Notes: generated by a model from the sequence alone, not told the origin. 64,000 nt of DNA from Candidatus Peregrinibacteria bacterium (GCA_016699515.1 CP064978.1:124001-188000), one strand, 5' to 3'; positions 9,085 through 17,601 are shown, numbered from the stretch's first letter. Numbers and translations: made by a program.

Positions 9085-9204
9085 TTCGCACGTTCTGCCC
9101 ACGGGCGGAACAAATATTGAAATCCCTTAAATCAAAATTTGAAGAAAAAATTAGGTGTGAATCGGACTTAATTTCAGTTTAGCATCCTCGAGGTTTTTTT
9201 CAAT

Positions 9205-10158
9205 TTAATTTCTCTCGGTAGGCTCCACAAACTCCATCTCTAACTTTTTGAACACTTCTGCTTCAGTCTTTCCGGCCACGGGTTCGCCGGCGTCCAGAAG
9301 GCCGTATTCGTTCAATAGATAGCCTTTTCGATCGCAATGCGACGCATGCGAACGTTGAAATCTTTGCTGCCAGTAAAATAGAGCAAAGCGGCTCCATAAC
9401 TTTGTTCGGGCACTAGGCGAATATCGACTTGCAGGTTTTCGGGGAACATTACGAACGCGATTTTGGTATCGCCTTGGGCAAGCCAGGTCATTTGCTCAAA
9501 GGTTTTTTCGATTTCGGATTCAATTTTTTAAAATCGGATTCCCGGCAATCAGAATATCCAAATCACCAATCGTTGGCTTGCCCCGACGATAACTGCCCGC
9601 TACCTCGACCGCTTTCACTCCTTTCACTTTTTAATGAGTTCTGTCAGTTTTTTCGCGATCGGTTCTACGTCTTCGCGGTTGTGGCGTTTTCTTTTTTTCT
9701 TGGCCGCTTTCAATTGCGCCCAAAATCGATTCCACCAATTTATCACCAAAACCATCCAATGCGGCAATATCCCCGTTGTTGGCATGTTTTAAAAGATCCT
9801 GTTTATTTTGAATGTTAAGCTTTTGAAACAGGTCGCGCACGCGATTGGGCCCCAAGTGCGGAATATCGAGCATGTCGCGCACGGGTTGAGGAATTTGATT
9901 GCGCAGCTTTTCCAAATATTCCATGCGGCCGGTCTCCGAGAACTCAATCATTTTATCGGCTAAAGCGTCCCCAATTTTAGGAATTTTCATCAACTCTTTT
10001 TTGTCCATATCGGCCTTGGTCAGCTCGTGAATGTCTTCTTTCAGCCGCCTGGCCGCATCTCGGTAGGCGCGAATCTTGAATCCATTTTCATTTAAAATCG
10101 CCATGAGGTCGGCAATTTCATTGAAGGCGTCGGCTAATTTTTCATTGAGGGTTTCCAT
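9205..10158 (-). CDS. polX: Family X DNA polymerase (Pol beta-like), no PHP domain, frame-broken
   Basis: The N-terminal 170 residues carry the helix-hairpin-helix repeats of PolX (motifs IPKIGDALADKM and IPHLGPNRVRDLF). The nucleotidyltransferase domain follows with GSYRRGKPTIGDLDILI, which holds two catalytic Asp residues, then FPENLQVDIRLV with the third. Four single-base breaks interrupt the frame, near 9690, 9630, 9525 and 9323; they cancel in sum, giving 317 residues. Bacterial PolX usually continues into a C-terminal PHP exonuclease domain for a total near 570. Here a TAA follows VEPTERN. A further 17 codons stay open after that TAA, so a lost stop cannot be fully excluded. Role: gap-filling in base excision repair. 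Confidence 0.85.
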
Positions 10159-10167
10159 GCACCTATT

Positions 10168-10212
10168 ATATTTTTTTATGCACAAGAACACTAGAGCAAG
10201 CTTTGCCCTTGT
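10168..10212. repeat. Copy of the CACAAGAACA intergenic repeat
   Basis: The stretch begins cacaagaacactagagcaag and ends near ttgtgctttcatgatcttgtg, giving a partial inverted structure. A close relative starts at 11599 and a shorter one near 47342. It sits between divergent polX and the thioredoxin/CcdA-like gene. Confidence 0.55.
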
Positions 10213-10339
10213 GCTTTCATGATCTTGTGTTTTTGTCAGGATTTTCTTTGTTCCTTAGCTAAAATCTTTGCAATAAAAATTGGTAGTATTTTGTATTTAA
10301 TCGGCGTACGATGTTCCCGTTTTATTACTCAAATTTCCT

Positions 10340-11578
10340 ATGAATTGGTTCAAACGTTTTTTGGCCGCCTGGATGCTTGTGATGTTAGCGGCTACTTTGC
10401 AAACTACCTTTGCTCAACAAGAAGACCCGACAACGAATGAAACCGTGCGCGTGGATGTATTTGAACGTGAGACCTGTGGGCACTGTATCGATCAGCGTGC
10501 TTTTTTTGATGACGTATTAAAGACACGCAATGACATTGAATTGGTCTATCATGATATTGAGAAAGACCCTCAGGCAGCAAAAGATTTTGCTACCCTAACT
10601 GCGCTCGAAACCATTCCAAAAGTGACCCCAACCACTATCATTGATCAAATTGTAATTCAAGGGTTTGGTTCGGCGGATACTACTGGTAAAAAATTGCTTC
10701 AGCTCATTGATGCCGCCAAAGGCAAACCTCAGCTTTCATTTGAGGCTTTTGTGGAGGCGGGGGGTAGCCGCGATTTTCAGGAACTGGGTGAGACTTGTGA
10801 TGAGAATGAAGGTTGTGAAGCCAGCAATGTACTTTTGGTGGATATTCCATTTTACGGGGCCCTTGATGTAGGCAAGTATTCTTTGCCAGTTCTTTCTTTG
10901 ATATTGGGTTTTGTGGATGGTTTTAACCCCTGTGCCATGTGGGTGCTCGTCATGTTTTTGACCATTCTTATGGAGGCGGGTTCCCGCCGACGGATGTTTG
11001 AAATGGCGGGGCTGTTTATTTTGGCCGAAGCGGTGATGTATTACCTGATTCTGAACGTTTGGATGACCGCGTGGGACTTTGTAGGCTTGGATCGTATTGT
11101 TACTCCTATTGTGGGCGTGGTGGCTTTGGGGGCGGGTGGATATTTTCTTTATCTTTTCTTTAAAAACGATACCACCTGCAATGTAGGTAGTTTAGAAACC
11201 AAGCGCAAAACCTCCGAAAAAATTCGCCATTATTCCACTCAGCCGATGACTTTACTGGTGGCCCTTGGAATTTTAGGCTTGGCATTTTCGGTGAATATTA
11301 TTGAATTTGCCTGTTCTGTGGGGATTCCCCAAACCTTCACCAAAGTACTCGACATCAATTACTTGAGTTGGACCGGTAAACAATTTTACAATGCCCTGTA
11401 TATTTTTATGTACATGATCGACGATCTGATCGTGTTTGCCTTAGCACTGTATAGCTTTGATAAAATTGGCTTAACCACCGCCAAATACACTCAAATTTCT
11501 CACTTTATCGGGGGAGCGATTATGGTGGTACTTGGTGTGCTGATGTTATTTGCGCCGCAATTACTCGTTTTTTCTTAA
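10340..11578 (+). CDS. Thioredoxin-fold plus CcdA/DsbD-like membrane protein
   Basis: This 412-residue protein starts with a signal peptide (cleavage probably after TTFA at about residue 25). A glutaredoxin-like domain carries the redox motif ETCGHC (Cys46, Cys49). After a linker with a second Cys pair (TCDENEGC), a membrane domain of about six helices begins near 175. It contains GFNPCAMW and IEFACSVGIP, matching the paired Cys motifs of CcdA/DsbD electron-transfer channels. The likely role is passing electrons from cytoplasmic thioredoxin to extracytoplasmic thiol proteins, in effect a compact DsbD. A DsbA-like protein at 18830 and TrxB at 44537 would be partners. A weak promoter (TTGCAA, 17 bases, TTGTAT) lies at 10268-10296. 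Confidence 0.82.
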   Translation: MNWFKRFLAAWMLVMLAATLQTTFAQQEDPTTNETVRVDVFERETCGHCIDQRAFFDDVLKTRNDIELVYHDIEKDPQAAKDFATLTALETIPKVTPTTIIDQIVIQGFGSADTTGKKLLQLIDAAKGKPQLSFEAFVEAGGSRDFQELGETCDENEGCEASNVLLVDIPFYGALDVGKYSLPVLSLILGFVDGFNPCAMWVLVMFLTILMEAGSRRRMFEMAGLFILAEAVMYYLILNVWMTAWDFVGLDRIVTPIVGVVALGAGGYFLYLFFKNDTTCNVGSLETKRKTSEKIRHYSTQPMTLLVALGILGLAFSVNIIEFACSVGIPQTFTKVLDINYLSWTGKQFYNALYIFMYMIDDLIVFALALYSFDKIGLTTAKYTQISHFIGGAIMVVLGVLMLFAPQLLVFS

Positions 11579-11596
11579 GCACAAGAGCAAGAAAAC

Positions 11597-11655
11597 ACAA
11601 GAACATTAAAGCAAGGTTTACGATAGTGCTTTAATGCTTTCACGTTCTTGTGTTA
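11597..11655. repeat. Hairpin repeat between convergent genes, probable terminator
   Basis: The arms cacaagaacattaaagca and tgctttaatgctttcacgttcttgtg are complementary apart from a short bulge. The element overlaps the end of the FkbM-type gene and follows the membrane thiol protein, so it may stop transcription from both sides. Confidence 0.6.
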
Positions 11656-12341
11656 TTGCGCAGGCACCATAAAAACCCCAATTCTTTCATTTTGTGATTG
11701 GGATAGTGCTCGACCCGATAGCCTGCATTCATAAGCGTTTGTTTGAGCTGATTTACGTTGTGGCCCGGAAACCAATCGTGATATTCCAAAAAGATGTGAT
11801 CGATTCTTTCAAAGATTTCTTGGGGGGTTGATTGAATGATTTTATATTCACTTCCTTCGCAATCGAGTTTTAACAGATCACACTTTTCGATTCGATTTTT
11901 ATGAAAGATTCGTTCGAGCGTGGTTGATTGAACTTGTTCGGTTTGGTTAGTCGGTTCGATTGCCTTCAACAGCGAGTGATTGAGATCTTCTTGGCTGATT
12001 TGCAGTATCACCGGACCATTCACATCGCTGACTGCCACTTGTTTGGGAATAACATTTTGAATGCGATTTTTTTTTAAGTTTGTTTTGAGCAGTTCAAAAT
12101 TCCCCAAGTGAGGTTCAAAACTCAGAATAGGAACCTTGGGATTGAGTGTGCTTGCCATCACCGAAAAAAATCCCAAATGGCCGCCTACGTCGATCACTGT
12201 GTGTTTGGCTTTGCGAATCACATCGTCGCATTTTTGATATTGGTGGTCCAAAAACAATTCGTTTGCGATCGCGACATCTCCGTCGTTGCGCACAGTGAGT
12301 GTCAGCGCTTTACCAGCAAACTTAATCGGTTTTTCGGTCAT
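11640..12341 (-). CDS. FkbM-family methyltransferase
   Basis: This 233-residue protein is a SAM-dependent methyltransferase of the FkbM type. The SAM-binding motif I is VIDVGGHLGFFSVMAS (about residues 49-64), followed by the acidic strand end ILSFEPHLGNFELLK. The family motif LLKLDCEGSEYKII is at about 158-171 and FLEYHDW follows. FkbM enzymes O-methylate sugars and polyketides, so a surface glycan target is plausible but not shown. It begins 26 bases after the stop of the RBBP9-type gene, and transcription probably comes from tspO or further upstream. Confidence 0.85.
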   Translation of the reverse strand: MTEKPIKFAGKALTLTVRNDGDVAIANELFLDHQYQKCDDVIRKAKHTVIDVGGHLGFFSVMASTLNPKVPILSFEPHLGNFELLKTNLKKNRIQNVIPKQVAVSDVNGPVILQISQEDLNHSLLKAIEPTNQTEQVQSTTLERIFHKNRIEKCDLLKLDCEGSEYKIIQSTPQEIFERIDHIFLEYHDWFPGHNVNQLKQTLMNAGYRVEHYPNHKMKELGFLWCLRNNTRT

Positions 12342-12366
12342 TTAACAGGGTATGTTATTTTTTTAG

Positions 12367-12912
12367 TTATTTCGAAATGACTTTTAGGCATTCTTCCTCC
12401 ATCCATTCCCATTTGCCAAAACCGGTGAGGGGATTAATGTGCCCGCCGTCTTTGAATAAATGAAAGGGTACTTGCGTGTCTGTGGCCAATCGTTCAAATT
12501 CCTCTTGGGGAATATATGGATCGTTGTTGGACCCAATGATTTGATAGTTGTGTGTTTTTAGTTGTACGCTTGGCAGTGGGTAAAAATTTTGAATCGCCAA
12601 CAGCCCACAATCGGTGCGAGGGGGTGCAACCAAATAACCTTTTTGAATGGCGGTTTGAGGGTACTTATTTAAATAATGCAGCCAAATAATGCACCCTAAG
12701 CTATGAGCCACCACCACCAATTCTTCCGGTTGAACTCCTTTGAGTGCTTCTTCTAACGTTTCGATCCATTCTTCTTTTATGGGTACTTCGGCATTGGGAA
12801 AGTGTGGATAGATGACTGATTGATCCTCCTCTAGCAATCGTTCTGCCAAATAATTTTGCCAATGATCGGGTGAGTTACCGCCCCACCCATGCAGGAGCAA
12901 AAATGAGGTCAT
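12367..12912 (-). CDS. RBBP9/YdeN-type serine hydrolase
   Basis: This 181-residue alpha/beta hydrolase matches the small RBBP9/YdeN family. FLLLHGWGGNSPDHW opens the protein, the nucleophile elbow VVAHSLGC holds Ser at about residue 76, and KDGGHINPLTGFG near the C-terminus supplies the His. The expected Asp is in IIGSNNDPYIP. Family substrates are uncertain. Its ATG overlaps the tspO stop by one base (TAATG), implying translational coupling with TspO. Confidence 0.87.
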   Translation of the reverse strand: MTSFLLLHGWGGNSPDHWQNYLAERLLEEDQSVIYPHFPNAEVPIKEEWIETLEEALKGVQPEELVVVAHSLGCIIWLHYLNKYPQTAIQKGYLVAPPRTDCGLLAIQNFYPLPSVQLKTHNYQIIGSNNDPYIPQEEFERLATDTQVPFHLFKDGGHINPLTGFGKWEWMEEECLKVISK

Positions 12913-13436
12913 TAAACGGTGGCGTTAAGCACTAAAAATCCGGTATTCAAGTAAGCGGCAAATATCAACCAAAGCAAATAGGGGAGCAGTGCATAGCCCG
13001 CCTTTCGATTATTTTTGAAGCTGATCAAAATCATTAGTTCAGCCACCAGAATCAATCCAAAAATGGTAAAAAGTGCACTGGCCATCATGCCTTGCCCAAA
13101 AAACAATGCGCTCCATGTACAGATCAGTACGGCGTTCAGAAGGTACAGGGCGGCAAATCCGTTCCGATACATTTTTTTTTCAAAATGGTTCCAATTTTGA
13201 TATCCGGCAAAAATAATGCCGATGAATAAAAGCGTCCATACGAACGAAAATACGTAATTAGGAGGCGTTAATTCTGGCCGGATCCATGTGGCGTATTCAC
13301 TGAGATGACTTTGTGTTGTATTTGCCCCCAGCCAACCGGCTCCAAAAATCATACCGGTGGCGACTAGCCCCGAAACAATCCGTTCTTTTTTGGAGGTTTG
13401 AGGTAAATGGAAAAGTTTTTTGAGGAAAGTAAGCAT
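12912..13436 (-). CDS. tspO: TspO/MBR tryptophan-rich sensory protein
   Basis: This 174-residue membrane protein has five predicted helices and the TspO signature WIRPELTPPNYVFSFVWTLL near residue 50. The family binds porphyrins and other hydrophobic ligands and is linked to stress and tetrapyrrole handling; the bacterial function is debated. It begins 58 bases downstream of the SLH/propeller gene stop, with a strong hairpin between. It overlaps the RBBP9-type hydrolase gene by one base. Confidence 0.88.
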   Translation of the reverse strand: MLTFLKKLFHLPQTSKKERIVSGLVATGMIFGAGWLGANTTQSHLSEYATWIRPELTPPNYVFSFVWTLLFIGIIFAGYQNWNHFEKKMYRNGFAALYLLNAVLICTWSALFFGQGMMASALFTIFGLILVAELMILISFKNNRKAGYALLPYLLWLIFAAYLNTGFLVLNATV

Positions 13437-13456
13437 GATGTTGGTGGTTATTTCGA

Positions 13457-13487
13457 GAGAAGGCGCGAAAATGATTCGCGCCTTCTC
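13457..13487. repeat. GAGAAGGCG hairpin, member of an intergenic family
   Basis: Perfect 13-base arms gagaaggcgcgaa and ttcgcgccttctc enclose a five-base loop. It directly follows the stop of the SLH/propeller gene. Similar arms occur at 33175 and 60345. It lacks a clear U-tract. Confidence 0.75.
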
Positions 13488-13493
13488 GAGATG

Positions 13494-16085
13494 TTAATCA
13501 ATAGTCACCGCATTCTGTTCTTTGGTGGTATTAATGTCACTCGCCTTCACTTTTCCTGCCGAAATGGTGTATAGGCTTTTGCCGATATAAATAATGCGTT
13601 GAATGTTATTGAGCGCTTGATAAGGGAAATAATCGCCCGCTTTTAAATAATCCTCTTCGTCGTAATGGGTGATCCGCCCTCTTTTTACGAATCCGTCTTC
13701 GCTGTTGAGTGAATACACCACGGCTCCCACAAACGTTGTTTCGGAGCGTGGGTATTCGGGAATCATGCAGCTACCCAATCCACTACAATCGTCGGTACAC
13801 AGCGCGCGCCCTTCGGAATCTTCGGTGCAGCGGGTCGGTATGCAACGTGTTTGACATAAATTTGGACAGGTATCGTAGCGGAAGGCGCTGCAATTTAAAG
13901 TTTCCGGATTCACCTCTTCAACGATCGTGATGGGGAAAGCCAGCAACTCTTTTTCTTTATCAAACAATAGCGCTTTATGGTTAGTCAGCAATTCGGAATA
14001 GGTTCCTCGATCCCCAATGAGCTCGACAAATTTTTGCTTGGGGTTGGCCACATCACTCACGTCAAACAAAGCCATTTTGAACCCTTGCACAATGGCACCC
14101 GACTTGGTTTCTTCGGTGTCTTTTCCGAATCCGATAATATGATTGGCGTCGTACGGATGCAAATATTCACTAAATCCGGGTATTTTTAATTTGCCTAAAA
14201 TCGTTGGTTTTTCGGGATTTTTCAAATCGATTACAAACAATAGATCTACCTGTCTGAAAGTTACCATGTACAATCGATTCGCTAAAAAGCGCGTTGAATA
14301 AATCTGTTCCCCCGGAGCGATATTTTTAATGCTGCCCACCACTTTCATGTTTTCATCTAAAACAAAAACGTTGTTTGTAGAGGCGTTTTGACCATTTTGC
14401 CATTGATGGATGGTGGTGGCGATGCGAAAGTGACGCAAATAAGCGTCCATCGAAAATTGATTTAAAATGGTGCCCGGAACCGTGCCACGGTTTTGAAAGG
14501 TGATTGATCCGTTTTCCATTGCAAATTTGTAAACGTTGGTTTGCACTTGGTCGTTTTGCCAGTTCCAATCGGTAAAGCGCTGATAGTTCGTGCGCGTGGT
14601 GGCTACGTATAAGTGGGTTTGCGAAGCATACACATTGTCGGTGGAACCCAAAAATACCTTCCGTTCCACACTTTGAGATGAGTTTGCAAGCGGGATTGAG
14701 GCAACAATCAAATAATTGGGTTCCGCATGCCCTGGGAAGTAGCGAATGTCGCTACAATTCACCATCGCTTCCGGTGTCGATTCTCCATCTTGAAATTGAG
14801 GGATGAGATCTTGTCCTTCGTTCACACGACTCCAAATCCAATAATCCGGTTGTGTATTCAAAACCAAAACCATCGTGTCATTGATGCGACGAGAGGTGAA
14901 GTAGTTTCCGTCAAAAGTCAGCTTGCGTTCTTCCACCGGTTTGGCGCGATTTGAAATGTCGTAAATGTATACTTGGGTGCGACTGCTGTTGTAGTAAGGA
15001 GGCACCAGTCCGATTGCCATGCGACTGGTGGGATTCGAGTAATATGGATAGGCCTCCCAGGTTTGGCCGATCACCACCAATTGATCTTCGTTTACGAATA
15101 GTTCGGACGGATGAAAGCCGGCACTTTCAAACGTAATGGTGCTGACTTGTTTCATCGATTGTGCGGGGAAAGCCTCCACAATTCGAAGCGTATTTTCTTT
15201 AAGAAAATAGATGTATTTTCCATCGTTTTTCACCACGTCGGCTTCGTCGACCCCTGTTACTTGTACGTTGGTGGACGAATATTCATTTGAACCTCCGTCG
15301 CTGCTTTTAGCTCCATTGGAACTGGGGTCCATGGGCGCGGCGGTTGAAGGCGCATCCGATGACATGACATCGTCGACCATCGGTAGCCCCTCCATAATCC
15401 GGATCGGATAGGGGTAGCGTTCACCTTGAAATTCTTCAAATTTTTCTTTGAGCGCTTCGCAAGAGGTGATATTAGGAAATTGATTCGATAGAGCCGCATA
15501 GGTTTGGCTCACTTTGTCTTTGCGGGCAACTTTTAAGCGCCAAATCATTTCAGCCATTTCCCCTCGACTGAGTTCTTTATCAAAATACTGCACACTGGAC
15601 GGAATCGCCCTTTTTTCCTCCAACGCTTTTACAAACCCTGCAAACCATTCTCCATTGGTCTCGCTTGTTAATTCCTCTATTTTAAAGGCTTTGGTGATGA
15701 TTTGACTGGCTTCGGCAAAATTAATTTCTTCGCTGGGTCGAAAGGTTCCATCGGGATACCCTTGTATATATCCCAATCGTTTGGCTGTGCAAATATAAGG
15801 CGCATACCATTCATTTTTTACATCGCTAAAACACTGACTTCCGGTTGGATTTTGAATTTTACTCGCGATGATGATTTTAATAAATTCCGCTCGATTGATG
15901 CGATTTTCCGGTTTAAATGTGCTGTCGCCATATCCTTGAATGACGTTGGTTTCCTTTAGATAGTCGATCGCTTCTTTGTTGAGCGAACTTGCGCTCACAT
16001 CGTTGAAGGTTTGTGCAAAAGCGGGTGTCCAGCTGGTTCCCCATATGCTCAAAGCCATTATGGCCATAATCCAAATTTTTTTCAT
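13494..16085 (-). CDS. Secreted S-layer-homology plus C-terminal beta-propeller protein
   Basis: This 863-residue protein begins with a signal peptide (cleavage after PAFA, about residue 24). Three SLH repeats follow: FNDVSASSLNKEAIDYLKE (from 26), CFSDVKNEWYAPYICTAKRL (from 83) and a weaker one near 146-185. After a Ser/Gly-rich linker near 250-280, the rest matches the secreted C-terminal beta-propeller family, distantly related to WD-40, starting TNVQVTGVDEADVVKNDG. A Cys-rich insertion (CPNLCQTRCIPTRC) lies near 760-775. SLH repeats usually anchor proteins to cell-wall polymers, so this is probably a surface protein. The propeller function is unknown. A TATAAT box at 16122-16127 lies about 37 bases upstream. 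Confidence 0.88.
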   Translation of the reverse strand: MKKIWIMAIMALSIWGTSWTPAFAQTFNDVSASSLNKEAIDYLKETNVIQGYGDSTFKPENRINRAEFIKIIIASKIQNPTGSQCFSDVKNEWYAPYICTAKRLGYIQGYPDGTFRPSEEINFAEASQIITKAFKIEELTSETNGEWFAGFVKALEEKRAIPSSVQYFDKELSRGEMAEMIWRLKVARKDKVSQTYAALSNQFPNITSCEALKEKFEEFQGERYPYPIRIMEGLPMVDDVMSSDAPSTAAPMDPSSNGAKSSDGGSNEYSSTNVQVTGVDEADVVKNDGKYIYFLKENTLRIVEAFPAQSMKQVSTITFESAGFHPSELFVNEDQLVVIGQTWEAYPYYSNPTSRMAIGLVPPYYNSSRTQVYIYDISNRAKPVEERKLTFDGNYFTSRRINDTMVLVLNTQPDYWIWSRVNEGQDLIPQFQDGESTPEAMVNCSDIRYFPGHAEPNYLIVASIPLANSSQSVERKVFLGSTDNVYASQTHLYVATTRTNYQRFTDWNWQNDQVQTNVYKFAMENGSITFQNRGTVPGTILNQFSMDAYLRHFRIATTIHQWQNGQNASTNNVFVLDENMKVVGSIKNIAPGEQIYSTRFLANRLYMVTFRQVDLLFVIDLKNPEKPTILGKLKIPGFSEYLHPYDANHIIGFGKDTEETKSGAIVQGFKMALFDVSDVANPKQKFVELIGDRGTYSELLTNHKALLFDKEKELLAFPITIVEEVNPETLNCSAFRYDTCPNLCQTRCIPTRCTEDSEGRALCTDDCSGLGSCMIPEYPRSETTFVGAVVYSLNSEDGFVKRGRITHYDEEDYLKAGDYFPYQALNNIQRIIYIGKSLYTISAGKVKASDINTTKEQNAVTID

Positions 16086-16121
16086 AATTGTATTTTAAGA
16101 AAGTACAAATGACTCGTTGGC

Positions 16122-16127
16122 ATTATA
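16122..16127 (-). promoter_or_regulatory. -10 box for the SLH/propeller gene
   Basis: The minus strand reads GGTATAAT, a consensus -10. No good -35 is seen at the right distance. The predicted 5' untranslated region is about 30 bases. Confidence 0.4.
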
Positions 16128-16164
16128 CCTTATCTTTGAATTAAATGCTCATATCTTTTCATTA

Positions 16165-16219
16165 TAAAAAACCATCCAAATCTCTGGTATTTGGATCTCG
16201 GAGAGATGAATGGTTTTTT
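16165..16219 (-). terminator. Terminator after the SWIB gene
   Basis: A long imperfect hairpin with terminal arms AAAAACCAT and ATGGTTTTTT. The U-rich ends on both strands could make it work in either direction. It directly follows the SWIB gene stop. Confidence 0.6.
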
Positions 16220-16225
16220 GATTGT

Positions 16226-16474
16226 TTAACTAAGGTGTTGAAATACCAATTTGGTCATTTCAAACATGGAAACCGGTTTGTTGGTTCCAAATACTTCGGC
16301 CAATTTCGCATCGGGATTGATCATGCGTTTGTTGGCTTTATCTTGAAGATTATGGGATTTGATGTAGTCCCACAATTTTTTGATCACTTCAGTTCGTGGC
16401 ATTTGCCCCGCACCGACAACACCCGCCAATACAGCGGAAACATTCATCGGTTTCATGAAAGTGTTTTGTGCCAT
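16226..16474 (-). CDS. Stand-alone SWIB/MDM2-domain protein
   Basis: The whole 82-residue protein is one SWIB/MDM2 domain. Recognisable pieces are MPRTEVIKKLWDYIKSHNLQ (residues 25-44), the INPDAKLAEVFG turn and MFEMTKLVFQHL at the end. The domain is typical of eukaryotic SWI/SNF subunits and MDM2, and is also known in bacteria such as Chlamydiae. It probably binds protein or chromatin-like partners; its bacterial role is unknown. It is monocistronic, flanked by a terminator and the divergent amidase gene. Confidence 0.88.
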   Translation of the reverse strand: MAQNTFMKPMNVSAVLAGVVGAGQMPRTEVIKKLWDYIKSHNLQDKANKRMINPDAKLAEVFGTNKPVSMFEMTKLVFQHLS

Positions 16475-16538
16475 AAAATTATTGTTTTATTGATAAACGT
16501 CCCGATTCTACCTCTGTTTGTTCAAAATGTATAGCTTT

Positions 16539-16566
16539 TTGTTCTTAGAGTCTGTTGTGCTACAAT
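16539..16566 (+). promoter_or_regulatory. Promoter of the amidase gene
   Basis: TTGTTC (16539-16544), 16-base spacer, TACAAT (16561-16566). The ATG follows after seven bases, so the message would be leaderless. Confidence 0.55.
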
Positions 16567-16573
16567 CACTGCT

Positions 16574-17299
16574 ATGATTACTATTTTAAACCGTGCCCTC
16601 GATTTATTGGCTTTCGAGAACTATATATCCGGTTTTGATTTCGGGTCTTTTTCTCCTAATCGACTGGTGATCCACCACACTTGGCGCCCTACCGCTGCTC
16701 AATGGAAAGGGGAAACCAGTTTACTGGGGTTAAAATCGTATTATGAACGCAAAGGATGGCGTGCTGGCCCTCATTTGTTCATCGCCGATGATGGTATTTG
16801 GCTTTTTACTCCCATGAATCAACAAGGAGTGCATGCCGGCACCCTGAACCCACGGTCGATTGGCATTGAAGTGGTTGGTGACTATAACGATCAGCCGTGG
16901 AGCGGTGTAACTAAGCTACTGGCCCTGGGCGCTATCAAATTATTGATGAATCGCTTAAAACTATCCGAGTCACAACTTTATTTTCACCGCGACGTTTCGC
17001 CAAAAACGTGCCCGGGTACGGCGATTACAAAGGATTGGCTGTTTGAGGCTCTAAGGCGCTTTGAATTGCCCATTTCACAGTCTTCTGTTTTGCAGGAGCA
17101 CGATGAAAACTTACATGCTGATCCTAAGGCTGACTTTCCCGATGGCACCTTCGATCCACAGGTCGCGATTTCGGTGCCGGATTGGGCTAAAGAAGCCGTG
17201 GCTTTTGTTACCAAAGCAAAGCTTTTTCAAATCCAAAGCAAAGAAGATTTGAGAGATGCGGTTAAATTTTACCGATTTTACCGCTTGCTCCATCCTTAA
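16574..17299 (+). CDS. N-acetylmuramoyl-L-alanine amidase (Amidase_2/PGRP fold)
   Basis: This 241-residue protein cleaves the bond between MurNAc and the stem peptide. Zinc-site elements are visible: LVIHHTWRPTAAQW (His pair near residue 35), YFHRDVSPKTCPG (His and Cys near 138-147), and the intervening GPHLFIADDGIW, GVHAGTLNPRSIGIEVVGDY. There is no signal peptide, as in phage endolysins. The C-terminal 70 residues are not recognised. A small hydrophobic protein follows after 16 bases, so the pair resembles an endolysin-holin unit. No other phage gene is close, so a domesticated lysis or wall-remodelling role is equally possible. Confidence 0.88.
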   Translation: MITILNRALDLLAFENYISGFDFGSFSPNRLVIHHTWRPTAAQWKGETSLLGLKSYYERKGWRAGPHLFIADDGIWLFTPMNQQGVHAGTLNPRSIGIEVVGDYNDQPWSGVTKLLALGAIKLLMNRLKLSESQLYFHRDVSPKTCPGTAITKDWLFEALRRFELPISQSSVLQEHDENLHADPKADFPDGTFDPQVAISVPDWAKEAVAFVTKAKLFQIQSKEDLRDAVKFYRFYRLLHP

Positions 17300-17315
17300 T
17301 TTTTAATTTTTATCT

Positions 17316-17561
17316 ATGGATATCACTAAATCCGAAAAAATTATTGCTATTGTTGCCATTACCCAGTTGGTCAAGCAATACGGTTTTCCTAAAAAATCTT
17401 GCCCGTTGGTAGCGCTTTTGGTTGGCGCTCTGCTGGAATACGCCGAAGAGCAGAGCACCGCTGCGATTGTAAGGGGGATTGTTATGGGGGCGATCGCTAC
17501 CGGTAGTTATGCGGTTGTGAAAGATTCGGCCACCGTGGTAATGGAAAAGAACAAAAAGTAG
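17316..17561 (+). CDS. Small membrane protein, holin-like by size and position
   Basis: This 81-residue protein has a hydrophobic N-terminal segment (IIAIVAITQLV), a stronger one at about 28-41 (CPLVALLVGALLEY), and a third at about 50-68 (IVRGIVMGAIATGSYAVV), with a short charged tail. Its size, topology and position directly behind a leaderless amidase recall holins. I cannot match it to a named family. It is probably co-transcribed with the amidase. Confidence 0.6.
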   Translation: MDITKSEKIIAIVAITQLVKQYGFPKKSCPLVALLVGALLEYAEEQSTAAIVRGIVMGAIATGSYAVVKDSATVVMEKNKK

Positions 17562-17601
17562 CTTTTAGGTTGATTTAATTTAGATTATGTTTTGTGATTC
17601 A

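Noticed and set aside
15702..16534. Plus-strand frames opposite the SLH and SWIB genes
   Set aside because: They lie antisense to genes with clear domain matches and have no family resemblance or ribosome binding site.
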